Assembly (NCBI RefSeq): GCF_020497125.1
Contig: NC_059077.1
Span: 32,191,340-32,255,339, forward strand
Origin: Mauremys mutica
Lineage: Eukaryota; Chordata; Testudines; Geoemydidae
Direction: 5' to 3'
DNA: 64,000 nucleotides
Every line of letters starts with the position of its first letter. Position 1 is the first letter of the stretch. Below the pieces are notes generated by a model. The model ran no database searches and was not told the DNA's origin. It saw only the letters and a program-made list of their open reading frames with translations. Both the position numbers and the translations under genes were made by a program. Positions 23,415-34,303 of this stretch are shown here, piece after piece.

Positions 23415-23803
23415 GCGGACTTGTAGGCTCCATAGTTTTACATTGTTTTGTTTTTGAGTGCTGTTATGTAACCAAAAAAAAAAATCTACATTTGTAAGTT
23501 GCACTTTCACGATAAAGAGGTTGCATTATGGTACTTGTATGAGGTGAACTGAAAAACAGTATTTCTTTTGTTTATCATTTTTACAGTGCAAATATTTGTA
23601 ATAAAAATAATATAAAGTGAGCACTGTACACTTTGTATTCTGTGTTGTAATTGAAATCCATATATTTGAAAAGGCAGAAAAACATCCAGAAATAGTTAAC
23701 ATATTTCAATTGGTATTCTGTTTAAGAGTGTGATTAAAATGGTGATTAGTCGTGATTCATTTTGAGTTATCGCGTGAGTTAACTGCAATTAATCGACAGC
23801 CCT

Positions 23804-25094
23804 AATTTATATACAAATCCCAAACAGACAGAATACATACTTTAACCAAAAGATTTAGGGAACAGATAATGTGGTAACATTAATATACAAGAACTTGGCT
23901 AGTTACAGCACATTGTCTATATAGGAGGAAACAGACCCACCCAAGAACATTAATCTGTAGACTACAAGGAAAGCACAAATGAAATAAAATCTAACGTTTA
24001 AAAAGTTGCCCCAAAATTTAACTGCAAATGACAACCCCTTTGAATGTGAAACCTGACTTGCTTTCCCCAACTTCTTAAACGAGTTAACTGGTTCTAAGTT
24101 TTTCTACCTTAATTCTATTTTGTAACTTTTAAATGCCCTGCCTAACCCCTCCAATTGCAGTTTCCCAATTTTCTCTAAATTCACTAGCCTGGACCCCACA
24201 ATGGCTATTTTTGTCCTCTTAGATCAGACCCTTTAGATTTTCATCTACCAATCATGTGCAAGGAGGAAGTATCCACCAGTACCTCTAGACTGTTTCCACA
24301 CAAATTGATATTCTGATTTCAGGTCCTACAGCATCTGGGGGAGAGGGCTCATTTTCAGAGGCACTGAATGGACTCATTTTCAACAGACTTCAACTGAAGT
24401 TGCTGATTCTCAGAACTTGTGGAAAGAGTCAGGCTACAAGAATCAAATTCACCACTGGCATAACAGCTGCAATTATAAGTCCATGTTTCCACAGGCTCCT
24501 AGCTTTCGAACCCAAAAAAACCCCAAGCCCCACACTATTAGAGATGAAACTTCCCCTGGTATTCTCTTCCAAAGGAGATTTTATTTTTGAAAATGTTGAG
24601 CAAAATCTCTGAAGTAGGCAATTATTTCAATTTTAAAGAATTCTAGACACTATAGCTAATCTGCCTTTTAAAAAGGCACAGATAGATTTCAAAGTTTGAG
24701 AAAGAAATAGTCACCAGTAAGTAGTGCATTTACTAGCTATGAAAAAATGTTTGACTTAGTCTTACAGCCACTGAAAAACTGTGCCCTGAGTGCACATACT
24801 ACAAATTTAAGTTGACTTCAGCTGCACACTATCAGACAGGTGAAATACATTCACTGATGCAGGTGCACACATTTGTAGCCTCTCATCCTGAGGAAATCTT
24901 CTACCCCATTAGTCCTCCAATCTTAATTATCTCCTTGAAAGACTTCACTGGGTATGTGTTCATCAGATTATATTTTATTTAATTTTTTATGAGGCATTAG
25001 GTTTTATGACCTAAAAGACAGAACCTTAAAGAGTCTAGGAAATGTGAACTGATGAAACTGCACCCAAAGTCTGCTGAGTTTACAGAGGTAATGG
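23804..25094 (+). other. Intron stretch, no recognised feature
   Basis: AT-rich intron between the nested transposon stack and the next repeat. No conserved frame, tRNA-like fold or transposon terminus was recognised. Confidence 0.6.
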
Positions 25095-25215
25095 TACCAT
25101 ACTTTTTTCATTAGGGTATTGCCTGGGACACAATCAAGGATCAGGGCTCCACTGTGGTTTGCAATCACATAGCTAAAGAGTACAGCCCTTCCCCCAAAGC
25201 GTTCACAATCTAATC
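25095..25215 (-). repeat. Ancient L3/MIR-like repeat tail
   Basis: Shows ATTGCCTGGGACACAATC, GATCAGGGCTCCACTGTG and CTTCCCCCAAAGCGTTCACA, the same block order as 5245-5390 but more diverged. The hAT MITE that follows inserted at its edge. Confidence 0.5.
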
Positions 25216-25521
25216 CAGAGATACTCAGATTGAGGCTTGGTGGATGCAAGTGGTTCTTTAATGTGTCTCGTGTGGCTCTTTGCAGCACATATTAAACACC
25301 ACGTGGTTTAATTATTAATCAGTGTTAACAACAAATCTGGATTTTTTTTTATTATGTTATTAACCAAATCGTAGTTGATAAAATAATAATACTTGGTCGG
25401 TCATTTTTCAATAACAATATATGAGAGAAAATGAAACAATGAATTCATACCACTGTGGATCTTTTGGGTAATGCTGATCCTTAATTTGGCTCCTGAACCA
25501 CTGGAGGTCTGAGTATCACTG
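25216..25521. mobile_element. hAT-type MITE with 8-bp target duplication
   Basis: The left end CAGAGATACTCAGAT and right end GTCTGAGTATCACTG are inverted repeats. Exact ATCTAATC copies flank it at 25208-25215 and 25522-25529. The interior is AT-rich (TTTTTTTTATTATGTTATTA) and contains no coding capacity. Confidence 0.9.
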
Positions 25522-25893
25522 ATCTAATCAATAACTTCTAAGGAACATAACTTCCACAAGGACACTTCACAGCTTTTCCCCTCGACTTTTCTTCCTTAAT
25601 CTTACTCATTTATAAAAATTGAAATAATGGAATATACAATTATATGCCATGGAAAAAATTGTAGAATCACATAATAGTTAGGGTTCCTACAATAATATTA
25701 ACTTGCCTGCATTCTGCCCTTTGTCTTTTCTATTTCTGTTTTATAAAACATATGTGCAGTAGAGATTATAAAAAGAAGAGAAGCATAGGTCACTACTTAG
25801 AGGGGAAGGAGATGGGGGGGGGGAAAAAAACTTACCTTTGAAAAACTATACCTTCCAACACAAGTTCTTAAATACCTGGTAAAATATGATGCT

Positions 25894-26677
25894 TGTGACA
25901 GTGTCCCTATCACAAATCTGTCTTTGGTAGGACGCCCCTTTAGGCTACGTGGGGATTGCATGAAAGAGACCAATTACTCCACTCCCACCACAGCAGGTGC
26001 TGAAGGGCATCTTTTCAGCCGACCGTCAGTCGCTTTCCAGCTGGGGACTCTCAACTGCCTTGTCCACCAGGGAGACAGAGAGGGATGCCACCAAAGAGCC
26101 CATAAAGGTAATAAAAGGTAATAATTGGAGATATACCAATCTCCTAGAACTGGAAGGGACCTTGAAAGGTCATCGAGTCCAGCCCCCTGCCTTCATTAGC
26201 AGGACCAATTTTTGCCCCTGATCCCTAAGTGGTCTCCTTAAGGATTGAACTCACAACCCTGGGTTTAGCAGGCCAATGCTCAAACCACTGAGCTATCCTT
26301 CCCCCCATAGTCAGTAAAAAGGAGGAACAGAAGAAAGGTAAAGAAAAAAAACTCGTCAGTGAGCCCGTCTTACTTCAGAAGGGCTCTGGGAGTATCAATG
26401 TCCACTTCAGAGTTCACTGGGGATCCAGTCCAAGCCTCGCTTTTCCCCTTCAACACCCTCCTTCTCTGGCATCAGGGGCTCTACGGGCTGTCCTCTCTTC
26501 AGGGCTGGAGAAGCTCAACTTTCTGTTCCCTTCCCAGCGCTGTCCCCATTTCCCTCCTTCTAAGTCCTCCTCCAGTCTTGACATGATTTGCAGGTGTAGC
26601 AGAACAGGGCCACTCTAGCCCAAAAGCAGCTCTTTAACCCCTTCCAGGCTAGTGCGGGGCTTACATACCCTGTCACA
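25894..26677. mobile_element. Possible solo LTR with nested SINE
   Basis: TGTGACAG at 25894 and CTGTCACA at 26670 are inverted termini bracketing about 590 bp once the SINE at 26119-26306 is removed. A TTTAACCCCTTCCAGGC block lies near the right end. The bracket could be coincidental and no matching flanks were found; this is a weak call. Confidence 0.35.
26119..26306 (-). mobile_element. tRNA-derived SINE with CR1-like tail (Cry type)
   Basis: On the minus strand the head GATAGCTCAGTGGTTTGAGC is a clear A box, followed by CATTGGCCTGCTAAACCC and the B box GGTTGTGAGTTCAATCC. The body has GGGATCAGGGGCAAAAATTG. The 3' part, CTTTCAAGGTCCCTTCCAG, resembles CR1 ends, which fits mobilisation by CR1 machinery. 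This is the Pol III SINE type described from cryptodiran turtles, and is one of the main taxonomic hints in the window. Confidence 0.88.
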
Positions 26678-28149
26678 GTCCCCCTCTAAGGAGAAGCTTA
26701 TCACATGTCAACAAACGAGTCCTGACAATGATCTGTTTCAGTCTACAGGATTTGTACACTCCATTGAAATATTGATGGATTTCCCAGCTCCCGGTTTTAT
26801 TTAATCTAATTTTTAGAGATAACTGGAAGTTGGTTGAATATGGTTTTCACTTTACCTTTTAAAAACCACAGATTGGTAATATGCTGTTACTTGAGAGCAT
26901 ACTGTTTTGAAGGAACATTAGATACATCAAGCATAAAAACACAATTATATTAAGGTGATTGAGTGTGCGTGTGTGTGTTTATTTTACTTTGAAGCATAGA
27001 TCTAAAAAAGGTTTAATGCAGACTAAAACATGGCCTGATCCAGCACATCTTACTCAGGCAAACTTCCCACTAACTACATTAGGTGAGCAGGAAGCCGGTC
27101 TGTCCCTCTTGTTGGTTTGGGAGAAAAATCTCACCTCAGGCATGAGGAAGCCTGCCATAGGCATATTATCCTACAAAAAAAAGCAAACTCAAAATGAGAT
27201 ACTGAATAAGGCTCAAAAAATATATATATATAAAAACTGCAGGTGCTCAGACATTACAGTGATACATAGGGTGTAATGGACTACTAGCCCTTCAGCTCAA
27301 CTTTGTTATATAAATATAAAAGAAATGTTACTACTATACTCATGTAAATAGTGTAAGAGTTTTAAAACCAACAATTTTGGCATTCAGTCATTTTAAATTT
27401 TTGATACAGAACCTGGACATTAGGATTTTATAATACAAGGGCAAGATAAAGAAGGGATATTTACAGTTCAGATTCCTATAACTGACATGCCATTGTGTTT
27501 TAGAAATGCAGGGATTATGTAAAGGGTATGACAAGGGATGAAAAAAATGTTTTCCATGCCAGAGCAATTGCTCAGTTAAGAGGAAGCATTTATGCTCAGA
27601 ATTATTTCTCCAGACCAATTTAGAACAACTGGTAGGTACAGTAAGGTACAGTATTTACAATACCATTTTGCATCTGAGTTTAGGAATGTGGTGGCTGTTT
27701 TCAGACTAAGTTATTAGATACTAATTTGTAAAAGGCAGGATTAAAGAGGAACTGAGGCTGGTGTTGCATTTAAAGATTAATTTTCACAACAGGGCAAATG
27801 TGATGAGGAACACTAAAAGCATTTGACTTCTTTGGACATTTGTACTGCCTCCTTTATTAAACTAAATGTATGACTGACCAAATGCTTCTTTTCTCAACCA
27901 GTCCTCCAATGACATCTTACTCTTCCATTAACAGTATCATTCTGTTGCTACAAAAAAAACTAAATCATGTATTATGGACATCAATACAGAGTCAAACAAC
28001 ATGACAAGCTATGTAAGGGACAAAATCCTTTCCTTCAAGGCAAACACCTGATAACGTATATCAATTAAAACAATAAATTAATAGATTTTAAAATGTTTGC
28101 TGCGTGATTTAGCCTCTGAAGAGGGAGGAAGCAAAGAAACCCTTTATCG

Positions 28150-28225
28150 CATGCCATTAAGGACTGTGAAGTGCTTTGAGATCTACTGATGAAAAGCACT
28201 AATAATAATACCTAACTCTTATATA
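28150..28225 (+). repeat. Old LINE 3' tail (L2/L3-like)
   Basis: GGACTGTGAAGTGCTTTGAG, then ATCTACTGATGAAAAGCAC and a TAATAATAATACC tail. This is a typical ancient LINE terminus with an (AAT)n end. Confidence 0.55.
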
Positions 28226-28267
28226 ACTATTTCAGATTCTGAACCAGTTTTCCTGACAGAAGCAATG

Positions 28268-28715
28268 GTTAAGGCTACGATTTAATCATGATTATTTTTA
28301 GTAAAAGTCATGGACTGGTCACGGGCAAAACACAAAACATTATGACCTCTGACCTGTCCATGATTTATACTAAAAATACTCATGAATGAATCTGGGAAGG
28401 AAGGAGTGCTATGGAGGGGGAGGGATCCAGGGGCCCGCTGGGAGGGGGGGCCGCTGCTGCTCCACCCATCCCAGGACCACTGAGATGGCCCCGCGGCCAG
28501 CTGCCCAGGGCTGCCAGAGCAGCGGCTAGTGCGGGACCACCTGAGCGGCTGGCTGAAAAGCCACTCCAGCAGTGGCCAGTGTGCCTGTCCCCAGGGCTGC
28601 CTGAGCAGCTGGCCCCAGGGTCAGCTGCTCAGGCAGCCCTGGGGTCAGCCACACTGGCCACTACAGAAGCCATGGAAGTTGCAGGAAGTCACAGAATCCA
28701 TGACAGACACAGCCC
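28268..28715. mobile_element. GC-rich non-autonomous repeat with palindromic core
   Basis: An AT-rich left flank with repeated GTCATGGA/TCCATGA words (TCATGGACTGG, CTGTCCATGATT, then AATCCATGACA at the right end) surrounds a GC-rich core at 28415-28665. The inverted TCATGGA words at both sides suggest a DNA element, but no target duplication was found. The 122-residue plus-strand frame at 28411-28779 reads through this core and is not credible as a gene. Confidence 0.45.
28571..28662. repeat. 92-bp GC-rich palindrome
   Basis: Arms 28571-28611 and 28622-28662 are inverted copies with about two mismatches. The inner 23 bp (CCCCAGGGCTGCCTGAGCAG and on) are perfect, around a 10-nt spacer. Confidence 0.85.
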
Positions 28716-29470
28716 CAGCAACGGTCCATGGGCTAAAAGCCATAGAAACACAGTTTCCATTACACGTTATGCTACCTGAGCTTGGGTGTCTCAAAAGTAG
28801 AAACAGGTTTGAGCAAGAGCACTTCTCTGCATGCCCAGACATGCTATAGTGTGTGGGAGAAACCTAACCAGGAGTACTGAGAAAGCCCCTGCATACGAGA
28901 AGAGTCCCAAACACTCCATAAGAGTGGGAAGGCAAGTGAGAGACGTTTTACACCTTGATTTTTACACCATTTGCTCAATTAAGATATTACTTTCTTACGA
29001 ATGGGGCACCTGGTTTTTGTCTTTTCAGGCGCAAGAACCTCTTGTTGTGCTCCTGAGTAGGCTGTGTGATATCCTCCCCTCAGAAATCCTTCCAGGAAAA
29101 ATTCTCATGCTGCTGATTGAGCCTTTTCGTGGCAGTTACAGATTAGAGACCGGGAACGTGGCCCCTGGCATGCTGGTGTGACTCAAAGCACCATACCCTG
29201 GCAGAATGGGGTCGGCAGTTTGTGGCAGCAGCGATAGCTCACCCTCTCAGGCTCCTGAAAAAGCTCTGTATAGCAACTGTTAGTGTTGGCTCAATGTTTG
29301 CAGGGTCTCTCTATTGTGGGGGTGGGGGAGAGACAGAGCATGCTAGAGAGCTGCTGTACCAAAGCAAACCAGACGTTAGGGCCTCAATTCTCCACTGATT
29401 TCTCAGCTCAGAAGAGAACGAAGTTACAAGTTGAAATGAAGACACCACTACATGTAAATGAATAAGAATT

Positions 29471-30114
29471 AGGGCTGTCAAGCGACTAAAAAAATTAATC
29501 GTGATTAATCGCACTGTTAAACAATAGAAAACCATTTATTTAAATATTTTTGGATGTTTTCTACATTTTCAAATATATTGATTTCAATTACAACAGAATA
29601 CAAAGCGTACAGTGCTCACTTTATATTTTTATTACAAATATTTGCATTGTAAAGACAAGAAATAGTATTTTTCATGATAAAGAGATTATACTACAGTACT
29701 TTAAGGTGAATTGAAAGTTAATTTACAAATGTAGAATTGGGAACTAAAAAATAACTGCATTCAAAAATAAAACAATGTAAAACTTTAGAGCCTACAAGTC
29801 CACACAATCCCACCTCTTTGTTCAGCCAATAGCTAAGACAAACAGGTTTGTTTACATTTGGAGGAGATAATGCTGCCCGCTTCTTGTTTACAATGTCACC
29901 TGAAAGTGAGAACAGGCGTGTGCATGGAACTGTTGTAGCTGGTGTCGCAAGATATTATGTTCCAAATGCCCTAAAGATTCATATGTCCCTTCATATTTCA
30001 ACCACCATTCCAGAGGACATGCGTTCATGCTGATGACTGGTTCTGCTAGATAACGATCCAAAGCTGCGCGGACTGATGCATGTTCATTTTCATCACTGAG
30101 TCAGATGCCACCAG
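29471..30114. mobile_element. Fold-back hAT-like element, left half only
   Basis: Starts AGGGCTGTCAAGCGACTAAA and follows the left arm of the copy at 17384 through GTACAGTGCTCACTTTATA, CAGCCAATAGCTAAGAC and ACCTGAAAGTGAGAACAGGC. It continues past the CR1 junction of that copy (AAAGATTCATATGTCCCTTC, then CATTCCAGAGGACATGCG), which shows what the CR1 interrupted. It breaks off near 30114, and the right half is absent. Confidence 0.82.
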
Positions 30115-30289
30115 ATGCCATCAGCCACATCCTCCCAGACATAATCATGAAGGAGAAATAATTCTGGTATATCTTAACCTGAGAGTTCTTGAGTTTGCAA
30201 TGTTCTTTTGACAATTTTTTGCTACAGAATTTCCTAGATTCTTTAAAATGGAAACAAATTTAGTCATGTGCAACTGTAATGACATCCTG

Positions 30290-30375
30290 CATGCATCAGC
30301 AGCAGGGATTGAACCCAGAACGCTCAGGATCACATTAGAGACCTCTATCACTATCATTTCAGCTAAAAGAATAGC
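30290..30375 (-). repeat. Possible tRNA-derived SINE head
   Basis: The minus strand has TTTAGCTGAAATGATAGTG (A-box-like) and about 45 nt later CTGGGTTCAATCCCTGC (a good B box). No complete cloverleaf was drawn. It is probably an ancient SINE. Confidence 0.4.
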
Positions 30376-30589
30376 TGGTAGTAATAGTAGGGGATTATCA
30401 GCTGTGGATCAGTTACTAGCGAGGTACATGACATACATTGCCAGTTGTTTACACAACTGTTTGCTACACAGCAGTATAATAGTGGCAGTCAGGATTCCAG
30501 GATTCTATTCCTAGCACAGAGGGAAGAGTGTGTCTTAGAAAGTAATTAAAACAAAGTTTGACATCATAGCCAAGCACATAGATTTGACA

Positions 30590-30730
30590 CATTCATTCTG
30601 AAAGGCAATGTTGCTACACAGATCAGACACGGATCTGTCATTCTATTCGGTCTGAATTCTATTCCCAAGTATGCAAAAAGTGACATTACTCAACTTCTCA
30701 ATTACCCTTCCTGCAAAATGGGAAGCAGTG
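30590..30730 (+). repeat. MIR-like SINE remnant
   Basis: GAATTCTATTCCCAAG (B-box-like), then AAGTGACATTACTCAACTTC and CTGCAAAATGGGA follow the order of a MIR: B box, the core's GTGAC..AAGTCACTT region, and the tail CAGTTTCC..TGTAAAATGGGG. Strongly diverged. Confidence 0.45.
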
Positions 30731-31354
30731 TAACTGTTTGCCTCTTCCGGTAGGAATAGGCGGCCTTTCTCAATAACAAATCATTGGTGTTAATATTTCT
30801 GTTCACTTCACAATCAATGAAAAACTTGAACTGAGAACTTTTTTGGTTCTCAGCCATTGATACCTCTAAGTTTAGGGGAGGGTATTTTGATAGGGGGAGG
30901 ACAGGCAAGCAGCTCAACAAGGCATGAGAGTATGCACGGTACAGCTGGAATAATAAACATTAAGGAGCTGGTATAGAACAAGTTCTACCGAATATTGTAA
31001 ATAGTGATTTTCTGTGGTTTATAATTTATCAAGCCTGGATAGATTTTCACAAGAACGGTGAAAGGCCTCAGATTCACCCTCAGCTCTGCCCCAACCCACC
31101 ATACTGCAACTTCCTGCTCTAAACCATGGATCTGTAAAAGTCCTTCTAAACAAAAGATCTGATCACTTTGAAATTGGCAAGGCTACCTCATTTTTGACAA
31201 CAACTAAACTACTTTTATTACATTTTTTTTTTAATTTAAATGTAATCCGACTGAGAGACAAAGTACAGAAATAGTATTTCAGCCTGATTGGTTGAAGTTT
31301 AGCAAAGCTATAAACAAATTAAACAAAAGCACAATAACGGGAAGTGTTAGGTAG

Positions 31355-31479
31355 TTCCGACGAAGTGGGCATTCACCCACGAAAGCTCATGCTGCAAAAC
31401 GTCTGTTAGTCTATAAGGTGCCACAGGATTCTTTGCTGCTTTTACAGAACCAGACTAACACGGCTACCTCTCTGATACC
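31355..31479 (+). mobile_element. PLE-derived 125-bp insertion with hammerhead-like core
   Basis: Flanked by AGGTAG at 31349-31354 and 31480-31485. It is the reverse complement of the left part of the 16081 insertion: CGAAGTGGGCATTCACCC, GAAAGCTCATGCTGCAAAAC, TAGTCTATAAGGTGCCACAG and CAGACTAACACGGCTACC. It contains a hammerhead-like order CCGACGA (31357-31363), stem II, GAAA (31381-31384) and a 3-bp stem III. U4 is C and the cleavage-site base is G, so it should be inactive. Confidence 0.72.
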
Positions 31480-31534
31480 AGGTAGCCTTAACTGTGTGTT
31501 AACGTATTTAACCTATAATTATTAATGATTTCTA

Positions 31535-31615
31535 GTGCACCCAATAGCATCAGTCAGGATCAAGGCCCCATTTTGATATGTTCTGTACAAACACTAAGGA
31601 AGAGTTTACAATCTC
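31535..31615 (-). repeat. Ancient L3/MIR-like repeat tail
   Basis: CAGTCAGGATCAAGGCCCC, then ATTTTGATATGTTCTGTACA and AGAGTTTACAATCTCAG give the same block order as the copy at 5245. Confidence 0.5.
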
Positions 31616-33004
31616 AGAAACATTTATATAGCTTTATATTGTATGATGTTGCACTTTTGTTTTAGGCTGTGTGTTTGTTTTGGACTTGATCCAACTCTTA
31701 TTCAAGTCAACAGAAAAGATTCCCTGATAGCTGTAATCGATACTGTCTATCAATCAATAAATAAAAATTTATCTTGCGTTAAAGATCTTTTTCTTAAATT
31801 TGGAACACAATTAACTGAAAATATGAATGCAGTGCCCTTCTAAAACAAAATTAAAAAGAAAATGAAGCAATGTATTATAAATGAAAGTTTTAGAGCTCAC
31901 AAATTGTCATATTGCTTTGTATTCAGAAACAAAATTCAAATAAACCATAAAGGATGCATTTGAAACATTTTAAGATTTTTATCTGGGTATACTATCTAGC
32001 TAAACACTAGTGAAAAACTTTTGAATCTTGTTCTAATAAAAAGTCCTTTTAAAAATCAGTACAATTTGATTTTTCATCTATGAACACATTAAAAAAATGT
32101 TCACGCTGAAAAGTATTTAGCTTCATTTGTAAACTGAGTATTGAACAGTATGAAACCATTTAAAAACTATTATAATATTAACCATATATTTGTGGTTCAC
32201 TGTAACAATAAGACAGACAATTTCCAACAATACTAAAAAGAGTATAGACTTAATGGAAAATATACTGTTGATAGATTCCCTGATCCCCTACCTTCCATTT
32301 TCTTCTTGCTGATCCTCAAATCTCAGCTTCTCATTTGCATACTTCCAACAATTCCAAGCAGCTATAGTATTCAAATGGCATTTCCTAGAAGCATTACTCT
32401 CCCATGTCAGACACACAGGAGCAAACCATCTAGGAACAGCTCAGCATATCCAGAGTACAGGCTTAAACAATATTGGTAGGGAAAGAATACATTAAAACTC
32501 ATTTGTTAAACAATTAAGATAAAATAAAAAATGGGGAATAAAGAATAGATACTTTGATAATTTGTCAAATTCTCCTGATCAAGAGTGTGACTAGACTTCT
32601 TATATACACAGAATCATAGAACATGAGGTCTCTTCCAACCCTAAGGAGGTCATCTAGTTTAACCCCCTGCTCAAAGCAGGACTGACACCAACTAAATCAT
32701 CCCAGTCAGGGCTCTGTCAAGGCAGGCCTTAAAAACCTCTAAGGATGGAGATTCCACCACCTCCCTAGGTAACACATTCCAGTGCTTCACCATTCTCCTA
32801 GTGAAATAGATTTTCCTAATATCTAAGCTAGACCTCCCCCACTGCAACTTGAGACCATTGCTCCTTGTTCTGTTATCTGCCACCACTGAAGATAGCTGAG
32901 GTCCATCCTCTCTGGAGCTCCCTTTCAGATAGTTGAAGGCTACTATCAAATCTCCCCTCACTCTTCTCTTCTGCAGGCTAAATAAACACAGTTCCCTCAG
33001 CCTC

Positions 33005-33589
33005 TCAAGTCATGTGCCCCAGCCCCCTAATCATTTTCATTGCCCTCCGCTGGACTCTCTCCAATTTGTCCACATCCTTTCTGTAGTGTGGCGCCCAAAA
33101 CTGGACACAGTACTCCAGATTAGGCCTCAATGCTGAATAGAGGGAAATGATCATGTCCCTCGAGCTGCTGGCAATGCTCCTACTTATACAGCCCAAAATG
33201 CCGTTAGCCTTCTTGGCAACAAGGGCACACTGTTGACTCATATCCAGCTTCTTGTCCACTGTAACCCCTAGGTCATTTTCTGTAGAACTGCTGCTTAGCC
33301 AGTCAGTCCCCAGCCTGTAGCAGTGCATGGGATTCTTCCTTCCTAAGTGCAGGACTCTGCACTTGTCCTTGTTGAACCTCATCAGATTTCTTTTGGCCCA
33401 ATCCTCCAGTTTGTCTAGTTCGCTCTGGACCCTATCCCTACCCTCCAGTGTATCTACCTCTCCCTCCCAACTTATTGTCAACTGCGAACTTGCTGGGGCG
33501 CAATCCATCCCATCATCCAGGTCATTAATGAAGATATTGAACAAAACCGGCCCCAGGACCGACCCCTGGGGCTTGATACCATCTGCCAA
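33005..33589 (-). pseudogene. CR1 RT C-terminal fragment, open for 194 codons
   Basis: This is the longest uninterrupted retroelement frame on the minus strand in this part. It carries motif B (PQGSVLGPVLFN), the thumb region (DKCRVLHLGRKNP) and [19 protein letters not shown] at its end. The segment that should hold FADD reads ASSQLTISWEG, so the catalytic Asp pair is missing from this frame. It is not a host gene. Confidence 0.85.
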
Positions 33590-33818
33590 CTAGACATCAA
33601 GCCATATATCACTACCCATTGAGCCAGACGATCTAGCCAGCTTTCTATCCACCTTATAGTCCATTCATCCAATCAATACTCATTTAACTTGCTGGCAAGA
33701 ATACTGTGGGAGATCGTATCAAAAGCTTTGCTAAAGTCAAGATACATCATGTCCACCGTTTTCCCCATATCCGCAGAGCCAGTTATCTCATCGTAGAAGG
33801 CAATCAGGTTGGTCAGAA

Positions 33819-34303
33819 GAAATTAGTATGATCGTCTAGTCTGACCTCCTGCACAACACAGGCCACAGAATCTCACCCACCTACTCCCGCAACAAACCCC
33901 TAACCTATGTCTGAGCCACTGAAGTCCTCAAATCATGGTTTAAAGGCTTCAAGGTGCAGAGAATTCTCCAGCAAGTAACCCATGCCCCACACTGCAGAGG
34001 AAGGTGAAAAACTCCCAGGGCCTCTGCCAATCTGCCCTGGAGAAAAATTCCTTCCCAACCCCAAATATGGCAATCAGCTAAGCCCTGAGAATGTGGGCAA
34101 GACTCACCAGCCAGACACCCAGGAAAGAATTCTCTGTGGTAACTCAGATTCCACCCCATCTAACGTCTCATCACAGGCCATTGGGCATATTTACAACTAA
34201 TAGTCAAAGATCAATTAATTGCCAAAATTAGGCTATCCCATCCCCTCCATAAACTTATCAAGCTTAGTCTTGAAGCCAGATGTATGTCTTTTGCCCCCAC
34301 TAC
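33819..34303 (-). mobile_element. CR1 3' UTR of another subfamily, nested in CR1
   Basis: Left edge GTCTAGTCTGACCTCCTGCA is the 3' terminus of a different CR1 subfamily. The body contains GAAAAATTCCTTCCCAACCC and GACACCCAGGAAAGAATTC. The outer CR1 is interrupted between AATCAGGTTGGTCAG and TGAATCCATGTTGA. Confidence 0.7.

Larger units (their letters stand above)
17384..23803. mobile_element. Fold-back hAT-like element, host of two nested insertions
   Basis: The terminal regions are inverted copies: the left has TCGTGATTAATCACAATG, the right ends TTAATCGACAGCCCT. Both arms contain the ACACTTTGTATTCTG/CAGAATACAAAGTGT block, the AGCACTGTACACTTTG block and a transposase C-terminal segment. Without the CR1 (17886-22034) and the LTR-like unit (22732-23414) the element is about 1.6 kb. 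The other copies at 29471-30114 and 50824-51970 start AGGGCTGTCAA or AGGGCTGTAAA. The left terminus here merges into a (CA)n, so a target duplication cannot be read. Confidence 0.75.

Noticed and set aside
25894..26677. Complete LTR retrotransposon
   Set aside because: Only a single LTR-like unit without gag, protease or RT sequence and without matching flanks; kept as a weak solo LTR call.
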